From the NCBI GenBank assembly GCA_034440635.1, contig JAOTON010000950.1, positions 682,001 to 746,000 of the forward strand: a stretch of 64,000 nt of DNA, given 5' to 3'. This DNA comes from Lepas anatifera. Lineage: Eukaryota; Arthropoda; Thecostraca; Lepadidae. A program made the position numbers and the translations under genes. The notes under the pieces were generated by a model. That model was not told the DNA's origin. It searched no databases and was given only the letters and a program-made list of their open reading frames with translations. Positions 1 through 12,372 of this stretch are shown here, piece by piece; within the stretch, counting starts at the first letter, position 1, and each line of letters begins with the position of its first letter.

Positions 1-230
1 TAGACAAGACCCAGTCGGAAAAAAACATCATGTATCAGTCGTGCAACTGGGGTAATCTTAAATGTCATGAAAAAGTTCAATTCTGGCGGCACTGCACACT
101 TTTCGCCTTTTTAAATCTACACCATATAATACACGGATATCGCCCTGATGCCAAACGTTTCACGTGATCGTTGTTTTAAAAAGCAGACATACAGCCGCGA
201 TACCACATATGGTCATATGGCCTTTGTCAT

Positions 231-688
231 TTAAAGGGAATGTGGCACCTTTATAACGTGATTTTAACTGAGATAGCCAAAATGTTAAGCAAGTCGGAAA
301 ACCCGGTACTTTATACATCATTTGTCTTGGAACTCGATATTTCCGTAGAAAAAAGCTAAAACCTACCTGACACCAACCCCTCATCAGCCCGTCGCCGGGC
401 GGCCATTGTTGTGAGCTGCTGGTGTGACGACATATGCTGACGTCACGATGAGCATCAGCCAATCGAAGCCCTTGAAGCGCTTCAAGTATGGTAGTGGTTG
501 CCAGATCATGACATCATCCACAGGCATACATTTATTTCTTTTCCTAGAGGAGTATTTAAAAAAAAAAAAATATTGAGCTTATTGTGCCTTTTTCAGATAA
601 ATCATTAGTAGTTTCATTATTTTCGGCTAAAAGTACGCCTAATTACACTAAATTCCAGGATTCGACCAAGCTGCCACATTCCCTTTAA
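231..688 (+). mobile_element. TTAA-flanked MITE, copy 1
   Basis: A 450-bp element (235-684) lies between TTAA duplications at 231-234 and 685-688. Its termini are inverted: the left end reads AGGGAATGTGGCACC and the right end is the complement with few changes. Copies with the same ends and interior lie at 33,006-33,454 and, reversed, at 51,232-51,680; a diverged fragment is near 41,641. No transposase frame is present. TTAA duplications are typical of piggyBac-type transposition, but that class is inferred from the target site alone. Confidence 0.8.
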
Positions 689-821
689 TGACTTTGAAAA
701 TGAAATATAATAATTCCTCGTGACAAAAGTAATTCCTACAAATATCCCGTTTTGGAAACCTCTAAGCACTAACATATATCTTATTTGAATCCACAGTGCC
801 AGTCAATGCTGCGTTCAATGT

Positions 822-1068
822 TCACTTTCCCTTGTTCAGCACCGGTGCCTCATCTAATTGTGCTCCAAACATCTCGTGAACCTTCGAGGACAGCATCTCC
901 ACCCACTGAGCCATTCCGGGGACCTGCCAACGCACCTCAAACAGCCAGCGTAAGCCCTGCAGGCGCTCCAGTATTCTCTCAATTACTCCCTCAAGTAGAC
1001 ACTCGGGGCAACTGCCAGTCAAGCGAATTTCACTCGGAGAATACGCCCGGTTCCCATTTTCTGCTATA
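822..1068 (-). CDS. unassigned orphan ORF, possible exon or TE remnant
   Basis: An open minus-strand frame of about 80 codons runs from near 1,062 to a stop at 822. Its composition is protein-like, with many Glu, Leu, Arg and Trp and a heptad-like stretch around GVIERILERLQGLRWLFEV. An AG preceded by TTAT lies just upstream and could act as an acceptor. There is no obvious start codon, no donor and no family I recognise. It could be the last exon of a minus-strand gene or a fragment of an old transposon gene. It is not the missing pelota C-terminus. Confidence 0.2.
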
Positions 1069-1464
1069 AGTTAATTCCTCAGGAGCAGAGTGATGTGCAA
1101 TTCGAAGAACAAGATAAAGCATAAAAGCTTAGGTAGGGTGCAAGCTGTGAATATATTTTTTTCTGCGCGTTGTAAATTCACTTCGTACCGTCACCTTCAA
1201 TGATAATAAATAGTATGTGGACACAAATGAACGGTCTGAAAAAGTGAATCATCCAAACATTTCTCGGTATGCAGCCTAAAAGAACCAGCGTAGATTCCCT
1301 GCTCCCAGCTAATCGCCAACTTTGCCAGGCCGCCAGCAACCTGTCAAAGACATGCTCGCAGTCTGTGATGCTGCAAATGGGTAGCAACGGCCGAAGCCCG
1401 AAACAGACCCGCCTGAAATAGTGGACTGGGTGCTTCAAACAACAGCATGCAAGACGAAGACCAA

Positions 1465-1600
1465 TCAGCGGCCAGCGTAGCTCAGGGATAAGGCGTCCGC
1501 CTTCTGAGCTAATGGTCTCTGGTTCAAATCCCAGGACCCACTGGGCGCGGGATGGGCTCCCGCGCTTAACCGTAGCCTTGTCCCGGCGATGACTGCCAGC
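1465..1600 (+). mobile_element. tRNA-derived SINE or tRNA pseudogene
   Basis: A pol III type 2 promoter is visible: an A-box-like TAGCTCAGGGATAAGG near 1,478 and a B box GGTTCAAATCC near 1,522, at tRNA spacing. The anticodon stem and acceptor stem pair poorly, so it is not a functional tRNA gene. The sequence continues past the tRNA-like part into a GC-rich body, as in tRNA-derived SINEs. Confidence 0.55.
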
Positions 1601-2479
1601 AGCCTTGCGCGGCACGGTGGAACACGAGAAAACAGTCGTTAACACAGGGAATTCTTCCGCATACGCGGGGAATTGGGCCTGTTGGTGAAGGCTACAGGGT
1701 TGAAACGGTTTTATAAAAGCCCGCGGGTGGGTTTTGGGGTTTTGTGGGTTTTTCCGGGTTTTTATTTTTGTTTTATAGCATTCTCGTCACATCGTTTCTA
1801 GATTAATGCCATTGTTTAGCACGCATTAAGACTGTGATGCTTTCAATATCATCGTTCCTTATCAGTCTTTGCCTCACGTGGCGAGGGAAGAAGCTCCTAT
1901 TCCCAAGCTGTTCTGAGTACCGATTGACGGCTGGTGCAGAACCTTCATAGTTTTATGGGACCCATGGATAGAAATGAACCGACTTTTGACCAGAATAACA
2001 ATTTTTGGGGTTTATCAACTCATCCACTGTATGGTTATACGGCGTTGTCGACTCTTATTACTGTTTTCTCTTAGGAGCCGGGTTCTCCGTACTCAAGAAA
2101 TCTACCAGAAATAAACCCGGACGACCCCGTAGAAGCAAGTGCGGCGTACCGCACCACTGGCCCCACATGAATTTACTTTCACTTTTCTAAATCAGCTCAT
2201 ATTCCTCAGGGACAAATGCTAGCGCTGGAAATCTTGTCTGGTACATCAATAAGGGCCAGATCACAATTTCGAGAAGCAGGTGTATCCATTATTTGTCAGG
2301 GGAAGGCGTGAATATAGACTGGGGCACTGACGCCCAGTGCAAGATCGTAATGAAAATAAAAGAATGTCAGGGTGGCTGATGTGATTGTGGGTGAATCGGT
2401 GTGGTTCACGTGACTTTTATTGGCTGTTTTACCTCCCTTGCTTGTTTCTTTGTTATCTAGCTGAATAAAGCGTGGTATC
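1601..2479. other. stretch without recognised gene
   Basis: No exon or known element was recognised. Positions 1,715-1,775 are a G/T-rich low-complexity run (GGGTTTTGGGG and similar). The rest looks like unconstrained intron or intergenic DNA left of the visible pelota exons. Confidence 0.5.
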
Positions 2480-3150
2480 CTTTTATTATTTTGTGACCCG
2501 GGGACCATCTCTGAGTGCCCCAACACGAATTTTGGGCAGACTGATAAAAATTGGCCGGCGCCTTGAGACAAACCCCTCCCGCCAAAAAACTTTTGAGACG
2601 CCCGAAAACGAGTCTAGGATCCCAAGACCAGCTCTGGGGCCCCACGAACCAAGACAAACTCTTCAGGTTCTCGAGATCAACACTGGGGCCCCAAGAACAA
2701 TTCTTGGTCTCCCTGAACCACCTCGGGGACCCTAAGGACCGAACCTAGGGACCCCTGAAACCAACTTTCAGCCAGGCTCGAGACCAACTCGATGGGCCGA
2801 CGCGACCAACCTAAGGCCTTGAGACCAACCTGAGGCCACCGAGACGAATTCTAAGGCCATCCGAGAGCAACACTGGGCTCCCGAGAAAAGTTTTCGATCC
2901 CCAGTCAGACTCTTGGGCCCACTGAGACCAACTCTGCCCTCGAGACCAGGTCTGCCCCCCGTGACAGCTCTTGAGGGTCCTCCAGGCCAACCTAAACCGA
3001 AATTTTGGGGCTGCTTCAGAGACGTCTGGGGGCCCAGAGATAAACTCTGTATCCGATAGCTGATATCCAATTAAATTTTGGTGGGCCCTGCCAGACCAGG
3101 CTTGCCCTGAGACTGTATTAGAGTCTCCGAGACAAACATTGTGATGGTGT
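2480..3150. repeat. degenerate minisatellite, ~21-bp monomer
   Basis: About 25-30 diverged monomers of roughly 18-24 bp follow the pattern GAGACCAACTCTGGGGCCC. The clearest run is 2,780-2,960, where GAGACCAAC, GAGACGAATTC, GAGAGCAACAC and GAGACCAACTC recur every ~21 bp. Open frames across it on both strands are by-products of the repeat. Confidence 0.65.
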
Positions 3151-4555
3151 CCGTCTTCTTATAATACTTGGGGAACATAAATAAATGACAGGAGGTCGCG
3201 GAAGCCCTTTACAGAGCTTAAGTTCAGCCCAGGGGCCCCACTTGCTGCGTGCCTGGAGTACAGCAGTGACTCCCCACGATAGCCTTGAGGCTCCATGAGC
3301 TGAACAATGAAACTATTGGTGTTGGCCAGTGAGTCGAGTCACAATCTGGACTGGATGTTACTTTGCATATTTGAACCTGCAGAAATGTTTATAAATTTGT
3401 TAAGTATACATAATTAATAGATTGAATTCTAAAAACTGCATCATACAGACAAACTAACGTCATATTCAGAGAGTATTGTCTTATCAGTGGCTTTTACTGT
3501 TGCAAAAATAATAAATTTGTGTTGCACAATGTGCAATTTATACGACATGTGGATTCTTGGAATGATTTTCCTTAAGAGGCATTTCAATGATTTAATGAGT
3601 TTTCTGGGTTGTATGAGGGGCATATTACTAATTTACTAACTTTGGCAATTTACATAGTTAGTGTTTAAAGTGATAATAAAAAGACAATATTTTACGATCT
3701 GAAATGATTTATGAAAACCAGGTGTTTCCCTAAAACCCACTAAAACCCAAAACCGGCGCCCTGGAAGGCTAGGAGCCGGAAAAATGAAGACCAATCCTTT
3801 CACACACCAGACGCACTTCGCATCATCATCCCGTACCATACGGACAAAGAAAGCCATGCAAAGGCATGTTCTTCCAGGCTCATTTTGTTGATAAGGCCAG
3901 GACACTGGGCACGGAGCCTCTGACCCCAACGTCGCATTAAGATAATTCTAACTTACCCAAACCCAGAGATACCGCGAGGTGAACGGATACTTTTTAGAGA
4001 ACGCAATCATTAAGCGGTTGTTTGTACTTCCTTTAACGAATGCAGTGACTGGTTAATAACAATTCAAGAACAAAACTGGCTATTGAAGGTTGTATCTCTC
4101 CGTTTCACATATAAACTCTAACTAAAAGAAGACAGCCATACAGGAGATTTCGACAAAGAAAGCCTAATGTTACCCATGATAGATATCTTAAAGATTAATT
4201 ACCTAATAGTCTTAAGCCAGAGGTTCATGGTCACAAGCTTTATGTATCCACACAAAATGGCACCCGGCTTTCGAGCAGCACTTGCAGCACATATAAAACA
4301 ACTTTCATCCCCAGTCCAGTTCTTTTTAATGGGTCCTCCCAGCAGGCACACTTGCCCAATTACAGAGCGTACAAACAACAACAACACGGAAAACACGCTC
4401 CGCACCTGCGGTTAGCAAATCAATGAGAGAAGGCAAAGTGGAGGGGAGGAAATGGACACGAGATCATGCTAGTGTTGTACGTTAGTTCTTTTGTTCTGTT
4501 GTTTCAAAAGACTATTCAAACCTTTTTATTCATCTTCATTTTATAAGGGCCACAT
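3151..4555. other. stretch without recognised gene
   Basis: Only short frames with no recognisable protein similarity were seen, and no clear repeats. It is probably intronic or intergenic. Confidence 0.45.
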
Positions 4556-4559
4556 CCAA

Positions 4560-4740
4560 CAGGCACACTTGCCGGGAGTACGAGAGTAGTGGCGTGGGTG
4601 TCTAAGGATCCTCCCTGCCGGGTCAGATCGGTCAATGAAGGTGGTTTCCCGTCGTGGGGATTGAACGCACGTTAATTCACGCTGTCCTATCTGAAGACGA
4701 GCAATTAACCCACTAGGTCACCCCAACCCCATATTTCAGA
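4560..4740 (-). mobile_element. tRNA-derived SINE
   Basis: Read on the minus strand, an A-box-like TGACCTAGTGGGTTAA (near 4,720) and a B-box-like GCGTTCAATCCCC (near 4,665) are spaced as in a tRNA gene. A body follows downstream. The cloverleaf stems are imperfect, so this is a SINE head rather than a tRNA gene. Confidence 0.5.
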
Positions 4741-4744
4741 TACA

Positions 4745-7685
4745 CCCACACACCGGGCCCCCCCATATTCGTAAGACTACGCAAGATCAAAGGGAAAACG
4801 GGGAAGCTGGAACATGTACTCCCCAGTACTATCCAGCAACCCTAGATCAATCACAGTGAACCCCGCTAAGTGACGTCTAGCATTTTCCATTTCTTTCTTT
4901 GAAACCCGACCTAACATTGAAACCACTTCCTCATACTCGAGCTTGATAGTTCTACTACAACAGCCACTTGTAAAAAACCCTTAACCCGCACCCAACCGGG
5001 GGTCCGGCGCCACCTTCACCCCAACGGCGACCATCAATGGCCCCCTGTAACTCCGAAAAAAATAAGGGTTAGCAAAAATCTGCAAAGTGCGTTGGAAACC
5101 TCGTAGGAATTCAGTATGGTTTACTACACATGTTTCACGTAGGCCACTTAGATCGATGATTTGACCTCCCGAGGTCAATTTGGGTCACGATAAGGTATTT
5201 CCACTAAAATATGTCATACTTAAGAAAACTCGGCATAGCTCTCATGCCATTAGAGCTATTGAGGTCCGGTGGAGTACATTTGATAGGAAAATACCAGGGC
5301 TATCTCCGCTATGTGGAAAATAATGACTTCCCGCCAGTGGTTTGACTTCCAGATGGCACCTCTTTATCTAACATGGCCTGAGGTCACGAAAGGTCCTAAA
5401 GCGACCTTGCCGCACATATATGAAATGAACGCCAGCAACGAAACATACACAATGACGTTTAATTAAGCGCTCTAGCTTGATTATGTAGGTCAAAAGTTAT
5501 CAAAATACTGTTTTGACCCCTGATGACCTACCATGACCTCAGATAAGCCAAAGGGAAAATATCGCCCCTGAAATCCGCGAAAGGGTGGCGGAGGATCTTT
5601 CTCTGAGAAATCTGAGCATTTGTTATAATTTTTGTAACCTTTAGATCAGCTTTTCCCGAGCCTTTTCTATGGGAGAGGTCAACACGTGAACTGACCTTAT
5701 GTCACCAAATCGAAAAAACCCGGAAAATTTAGTAGACCCTGGAGGGGTCATAAAGTGTAGAAAGTTTCAAATCGATCGGATCAAAATCTAGCTATGGTAG
5801 AGCTCAAAAGTTCAAGTGAGGTGACCTTGTTCGACCTCGCCTGCTGACTTGACCTAATGTGACCCGGGGTAAAAAAACCGGGTAAAAAAACAATCAGGGA
5901 TGGTAAGAAAATGATGGGTTGAAAGTAAGACCCATCAACCGCGGTGCTGCGCCTCGGCGTTTTTCTGCCATTCTGAAAAAACCTTACGCGGGCCATCAAT
6001 GTCCCCCGGTAGGGCGAGGGTTCAGTGACCATTCCCCTAATCAGGCGCAGTTCTCAAGTGAATGCCTGTGCACAAGATACATAAACTACTCTGTATAGCT
6101 TTACTATCACTTTCGATACCCAGCTGTACATTTAGTTGAACAGCTAAATCAACCAACATATGATATGCATCTGTATTTTGTAACATAAAAGCGAATTTAA
6201 CTAATGCGAAGCATACGTCTCAGCACACAATAAAAACAAGGCAAGACTATGAGGGCCAATGATGTTCACAGGCCAAAGCGTCATGCAACGAAGACATCAC
6301 TGCCGCAGCTAGTCGTCCATCTGCATGCTGGGCAAGCGCTTGGTATCCGCCGGGAGCACTTGTTGGAAAAAAGTGTCGCGTAGCACTACAACACCCTGGC
6401 GCAATAGCAGCAGGAAGCTAGTGCCTGCCGTAAAAATTACGACGGACAGTGACCAGCGCGGCAAGCTTTCGTTCGGCACCTTCGATCGCGTGCTGAGTTA
6501 CCGATGAAAGAAATATAGCACGCCATAGCACACAACGTTCCGAGGACCCTAATGTCACGGCTGAGCAGTCCCGTTGGGTCTAAATCAATGCAGTCACTGG
6601 TTAGCACTGACATGGGGGTTCAAAAGTGGGAGGGAGGAGGGCGGCCCTTCCCTTCTTTTGATACAAATATATGTCAGCTAAACTCGAAATTTCTTTGGAA
6701 TAGTGGGCAGGACAATAGAGCGCATCCAAATCCGTTACGTTTTGGTTCGAACGGCGATTAGTTCTCGGCCAACCAGGGGCTGGAGTTTCCTTTACAACCC
6801 CCTACGGCAATGTTATTGGTGCAACGGATAGACCTGCACGCGATTAGGTAGTTGGCATAGCTGGATAAGTACCTATAGCAGAAACTATTATAATTCCAGT
6901 CCTTATGCAATTCAGCAAGGAAATGATGGGTCCCCTATCGACAGCTAAAACTTACCAGCGTTTTTTTACGACGGAGTAAACACCACACTGCCTTTAAGTG
7001 CTATTGTCTCACACGTGACTGCCAGCCAATTAAGAGGCACCACATTTCGAGCGGAGCACCACGTTAAAGTTGTGTAGTGCAGATGAGGTCGCTGAGACCC
7101 GCCATAGTCTTCTCAGTTTTCTCTGAGGACAGTGTGGCACGTGAAAAGAAGCAGCAAGTTCAACTATCCATTAGCCCATTGGTGGCTCTTCTATAAATGC
7201 GGTTCACAAATTGACGATTCTGCAAGGCAGCTGCCGATTCCAGAAACTGCTGCATTGAAAACCACAGTAGCTTGATGGCTTTCCATAAATCATCTTCAAC
7301 ACTCATTCAGCCTTTGCCGTCGTCCAAGCCAGAACCACGGCCAATTTTTAACGGTCAGGGCCTCCGATCGAACATAAAGCGGTTCCAGGGTATACAGAAG
7401 TTGGACTGCCACCGGTGCAGCCCTCGTTTGGGGCACTTGTCGCGGGTGAATACGGTGCAATCGATGACCGGTACCAAAGGCCGCCGGACCAGAAGAGTGC
7501 TGTAGCGGCGCCGAAACCAAGTACACTACTAAAGACCACAGCAGCGTCACACCTCTCATTTCTGAGGTCTGTGCAAATAAAGAGATGCTTCATATAGTTC
7601 GGTGACGTAAACTGGGCTCATTGTAAAATACAGTTAAGCGTTTCATGCGTGTGATGTTTGGTAATGCTGAAGTTGGTATTTACAG
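4745..7685. other. stretch without recognised gene
   Basis: No exon was recognised. The block 4,990-6,010 holds many degenerate GACCT/AGGTC words and a short direct similarity (CCATCAATGGCCCCC near 5,033 and CCATCAATGTCCCCC near 5,994), suggesting an old repeat whose limits I cannot place. The short frames elsewhere resemble nothing known. Confidence 0.4.
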
Positions 7686-7689
7686 AGCA

Positions 7690-9545
7690 GAAACGCATTG
7701 GCATCGCAAAAAGTACGGATAATATAAAAATGCTGCCTCTATCCGAAAATAAACTTATCTTCCGGAACAACTGGAATTATGAAAGAAACAAACAAATGGA
7801 ATTATTCACAGCAACCAATTTGGCTTCCAAAAAAATTGCTCAATGTATATGCCAACACTTCTTCTTCAAGATTTTGTTACAAAAGCTTTTGAAAAAGGTG
7901 AATATGTTGTACGGATTTTCTTGGATTTAAAAAGCTTTCGATACGGTAGATTTGAACATACTTTTAGGAAAAGCGCAGATATGTGGCTTACACGGCAATT
8001 ACTTTGACATTCTCGGGTCTTATTTGTCCAATAGGGAACAATGCGTCCAAAGCTAAGATAAAAAATCAAAATACAGAGGTAACCATGGGAGTACCACAGG
8101 GGTCCATACTCGGGCCCGTTATTCATCATTTATGTTAATGATCTTCCTCTTATCGGCGAAAAAGTTCTTTACCTATCCTATGCTGATGATACGGCCCTTC
8201 TTTTCAGGAGTAAAAAACCCGGAATTGCTTCAAACGAATTTAAATAGAATATTGATACCACTTTCAGACTGGTTCTGTGCTAATCATCTGTCCTTGAACC
8301 TGGAAAAAAACTTTCACACAGCACTATTTTCTTTATCCCAACAACTTCCGTATTCAAGTTATGCTAGATAAGCATATTATAGAGGAAAAAGAAGAAATTA
8401 AATACCATGGGGTAATTTTCGATCAACATTTGAAGTTTCCTTCCCATATAAACCATATCCAAAAATAACTAGCCGAAATATAGGTATTATTTATAGAATT
8501 TGATTTCATTACCGATCGGGCTGCATTTCTCCTTTATAATGCATTAATTCAACCATATATTTACTATTGTTGTCTCATCTGAGGTTTAAATTATTCATCA
8601 CAACTCTACAAAATCATCATTCTTCAAAAAACGGCCGTTAGGTTAATTGATCGGATTTATCTGCCTAGAAGTTCGGAACCAGCTTTCAAAAAGTATTCAA
8701 TCCTCAAAATTACTGATCTTGCGAAAACACAAATGCTAATTGTGGCACACAAGTTTCTCACTGGTTTACTCCCAGATACTATACAAAATTTGTTTCACGT
8801 TAGGGAAATACGACCATATGATACGACACGTGTTCTCATGTTGGAGCAAACATTTTCCAATCGAAACTACCCGCTTATTACTACGCCTTGCTTAGCACCT
8901 AATTTGTGGAACAAAATTTTCTCCAACAAATTCGAAACAATTGCGGAAATCCCAAGGAATAAACAACTATAAAAAGCTGTTACGTGATCATTTTATTGGG
9001 GAAAGTAATGATGAAAACGTGTTATCAGACCGGTAGCGAAGCGCGTTATTAATAACGTATATTAGACGTGTCGGTGGCTCAGAACCTGGTGTCGAGTCAA
9101 ACCCTGGTACTCCCACACGTGAAACACATGTAAAAAGGAAAAAATCGAAATCATGCTCTCATCTTCAGTCGCTCGCACCTCATCATCACCCGACAAAATG
9201 CAAAACAGGTGAGTAAAGACTCGCCTTTTTTCTTTTCTGTTTTTGGACACGACATTTGGCTCGACCGCTAGACGAGAATATAATTTATTCTCTTTTTTGC
9301 CCTTGGGGGCTGGTAAACAACAGGTTTCACCTAGCTTGCTGGCCCGACGGGGCAACGGAAGGAATATACTTACTCATGCTCACATTTTCAGTCTCTCTCA
9401 CCTCATCATCATCATCCAAAATGAATGCAAAACACGTCGATGTATGACGGACATTGAACATGTCTGTGGCTCAGCACCCGGTGTCAAGCCGCGCACTGTG
9501 GTGTTTCCGCAAGAGACAAACATTAACAACAACAAAAAAACTGCT
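7690..9545 (+). pseudogene. decayed LINE, RT to 3' end
   Basis: This is a 5'-truncated, frameshifted copy of the LINE family that is nearly intact at 43.3-50.5 kb. Shared blocks include HSNQFGFQKN (RT start), LSDWFCANHLSLNLEKN (~8,270), the post-RT segment IPRNKQL (~8,955), and a shared 3' UTR at 9,045-9,545. In that UTR GTGTCGGTGGCTCAGAACC and CATGTCTGTGGCTCAGCACC recur 390 bp apart. It ends in an A-rich tail (AACAACAACAAAAAAAC near 9,525). About 450 bp of the 3' UTR present in the other copy is missing. Many indels make it dead. Confidence 0.85.
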
Positions 9546-9559
9546 CACTTTCGTGGCGT

Positions 9560-10370
9560 ATTTTACTGAACACAAGGCTAATCAAGGTAATACAACCTAC
9601 AATGAAGCCTTACAGCCTACTTGATCACGTTGAGGGTATCACCACAATACACCAAGTTCAGCGACCGAGCAGCAACAAGATAATTCACTGCATTTGCAGT
9701 GTTTGCAGTGATTAGTTATTCCCAGCAAACTGCTAGGCGTCTGTCCGTGACCGAGGTCGAGTCCCTGGAGACGACGGTTCAACAAGGGCCGGTACCAAAC
9801 ACTCCTCACACGCTCAGCACGCTACAGCCGGCCCCGTCGCATCGGACCTTTGATACATGCGAGCGTCAAGGATGGGAGAAAAGCCCCCATCTAAGGAGGC
9901 GACAGCGAAATTTATGACCTAGGTTCACGCTGAAAATGGTGCGGTTCATACATTATGCAAGACCCTGCTGCAGCCCACCAATAATATTTTACTGTTATGC
10001 GACAGTGGGCCATATGAGGTTTCCCACTGAATTTACAAACATTCACACGAACACACGCCACAACAACAGGCTCACGTGTTAATTTCCAGAATGAGCAATG
10101 CGTATTCAACCCGCAGTAAACTTCAGGAGTCAGGTTGGTATTGTTTCATATGGGTTCCCACCTTTCGTCTCAATAGGATGCGCTGTTCTCACTGTCCCCA
10201 GAAGTCGCCCGCAAGGAAAATGGAGCGTGCAAATATATCGACTGCTTGCATCGCAAAGCCTCGGAATTTACATGTATCTTGCATTTTCCTCTTCATAAAT
10301 CTATCTGCATGAGAGTTATCCCGTTTGAAGGCATACGTGTTGTGAAGCACTCAGTCATATTCAAATTTCG
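9560..10370. other. stretch without recognised gene
   Basis: No exon or repeat was recognised; the short frames have no visible family features. Confidence 0.4.
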
Positions 10371-10580
10371 CCAGGGCCGGGTTTCATAGAAGTTGTAGAA
10401 ATGCGACGTGTTTTACACCACACTCACCTGCAAAGTTACACTGTACCCAGAATCACGTTTCATAAAGGGCGGCGACATTCACGCGACGTAGATATGAAAT
10501 GCAGCGTGAATTACGCCCAATTCCAGAATGGAATTATCCCTTCCAAATATAACATATAGCTGCTTTATTAACATTAAAAA
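10371..10580 (+). repeat. dispersed repeat, copy 1 (GTTTCATA family)
   Basis: A ~205-bp sequence starting near GGGCCGGGTTTCATAGAAG and ending near CCTTCCAAATATAACATAT matches, in reverse, 58,025-58,230. Shared blocks include TTACACCACACTCACCTGC and AATTCCAGAATGGAATTA. Similar GGGCCCCGTTTC ends appear near 16,940. It is a short non-coding mobile repeat of unknown class. Confidence 0.65.
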
Positions 10581-10624
10581 GGGCATATCTATTTTTTAAT
10601 TAATTAGTTGAAATAAATTATTGG

Positions 10625-10835
10625 ATATATTCAGGGGCGCTGCCACACAATTTTCACAGGGGGAGGGACGGAGCAGGGCTGGTGCTGACCGGGGGAGGCA
10701 AATTTTGAGCATACTCGGTAGCTGACAGCATTATTGACGTTGGACCAAAATCTTTTTTTGGGGGACGTCCCCCTGGTTGGCCAAAAGGAGGGGACGTGTC
10801 CCCCCGTCCCCCCGCTTTGGGCACCCATGAATATA
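10625..10835. mobile_element. possible G-rich TIR element
   Basis: The ends ATATTCAGGGGCGC and GGGCACCCATGAATAT are imperfect inverses, and the interior is rich in G or C runs like the elements at 14,887 and 54,958. It is a short non-coding element; class unknown. Confidence 0.35.
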
Positions 10836-10960
10836 TTTGCTTTTATTTGATCGTTAATATTTTCGCGAACTTTTTATAATATAGTCGGAGGCGCGCTGAT
10901 ATCAGGCGTAATACATATACGACGCATTTTTTGGCAACACCCTCTTTTTGCTTGCTCTTA

Positions 10961-11112
10961 CAGGTTATAGTGTTGTTGATTCACACGAACAATAGAGTTT
11001 ATTTTATATATTGGACTTTTTTGAACATGTAATACAAAATTACATGGTCGAAAACGTATAATATATAAAATAAGCTCTATTTTCCGTGTGAATCGACAAC
11101 ACTATAACCTGT
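10961..11112. mobile_element. short palindromic MITE
   Basis: Arms of about 55 bp are nearly perfect inverses: CAGGTTATAGTGTTGTTGAT at the left is mirrored at 11,093-11,112, and the inner arms carry AGTTTATTTTATATAT and its complement. The loop is ~35 bp. No clear target duplication was found. Confidence 0.7.
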
Positions 11113-11219
11113 CGAAAACTAAAACAATAGCGTGTTGTTGTTGCTGTGCAAGCGTACTTTAGTGGAAAATCAAGTGAGTCTGCTAACCGTGAGTGAACTG
11201 GAACTATTGTGACTCAATT

Positions 11220-11850
11220 TACAGTAATCAGCATACATCTCACGACGCTCATCGCTTACAAATCCTCCAGAATAACGCGGCAATAATTATAACAGGTACC
11301 CTATTCAGAACACCATAAAACATTGCATGACGAGTTAGACTGGACCACACTTACAACCAGAACACAATCCATTGGTTAAACTTATAGCACAGACTGAAGA
11401 CATACGGAAGAATACCGGAATATATCAAAAATATGATACCCCGCACTAGACAAGACGTCACCGACCGCCACCTGCGCAATGCCTTAAACGTATCTCTTCC
11501 TCAAAATCACACCTCAATGTACCAAAGATCTTTTGTTCCGGCTATCCGGCTACGACCAGACGATGGAATGTGCTACCAGATTATGTAAAAAATGCACCTT
11601 CGTGCAAAAATTTCAGAATAGAATTAGGCAAACAATTTAACACGACACCTCCTCTGAAATTATTTTCGCAAGGAACCAAAACAAAGAACATTCCTTACCC
11701 TGAGCTACGACTAAATGTAGCATATTTAAACGCCTATCTTTTTACACTTCGAAAGACCGAAACCCCCATGCGTCAATGTGGCAAAGCAGAAGAAACTGTA
11801 AAGCACTTCACCATTCACTGCAATCTCGAACTCTCTCTCATTTAAATATT
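11220..11850 (+). pseudogene. LINE fragment, ORF2 C-terminal region
   Basis: Frames broken by indels carry features of the post-RT region of CR1/L2-type LINEs. These include LQILQNNAAIII (~11,250), WNVLPDYVKNAPSCKNF (~11,560) and a terminal zinc-knuckle-like block with CGKAEETVKHFTIHC (~11,780). It is a different family from the LINE at 43-50 kb and is a dead fragment without RT. Confidence 0.7.
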
Positions 11851-12141
11851 GATGCGTTGGCCCTCACACCACATAGTAAAATGGAATTATTTATGAAAGG
11901 ATGCGAATCAAATTCTGAAGGAAATTTCCCAGTTTCAAATGCATGTCAAATCCATATTCGTTTCAAAGCGATTTACTCTACAATCCAATATTTGAGGCCA
12001 TGCGGATGACGGTGGTTTTCCTTTACTGATGGCTCGGGAGCGGCGGGTGGGGCCGGGTGGGCTCGGTGCGGCTGTGATCATGTTCACAACATACAGTACA
12101 CAGGAGAGGTGCCTAGATTCATGCCACCCTTTTGTGGCAGT

Positions 12142-12372
12142 TGTATATGTTACAGGGAAAGTGCGAAATCCGGGATTTCGCGAACTCCCTAGGGATTTCG
12201 CGAAATCACTGACCAGCCAGGGAGTTCGCGAAATCCCTAGGGAGTTCGCGAAATCACTGGCCGACCAGGATTTCGCGAACTCCCTAGGGATTTCGCGAAC
12301 TCACTGAAACTTCAGTGATTTCGCGAACTACCTGAATGCTTTTCATGGATTTCGCGAAATCCCTAACATGCC
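12142..12372 (+). mobile_element. TTCGCGAA-cluster element, copy 1
   Basis: Eight copies of the 8-bp palindrome TTCGCGAA fall within about 190 bp, embedded in alternating units GGATTTCGCGAACTCC and GGAGTTCGCGAAATCC. The outer ends (ATGTTACAGGGA at the left, ATCCCTAACAT at the right) are rough inverses. A second locus with the same end, in reverse, lies at 15,556-15,712, so this is a mobile family rather than a local expansion. No coding frame is present. Confidence 0.7.

Noticed and set aside
1465..1600. Functional tRNA gene
   Set aside because: A and B boxes are present but the acceptor and anticodon stems do not pair; better explained as a SINE.
1715..1775. Telomere-like TTTTGGGG sequence
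   Set aside because: Irregular G/T low complexity, only one or two telomere-like words, and internal to the region.
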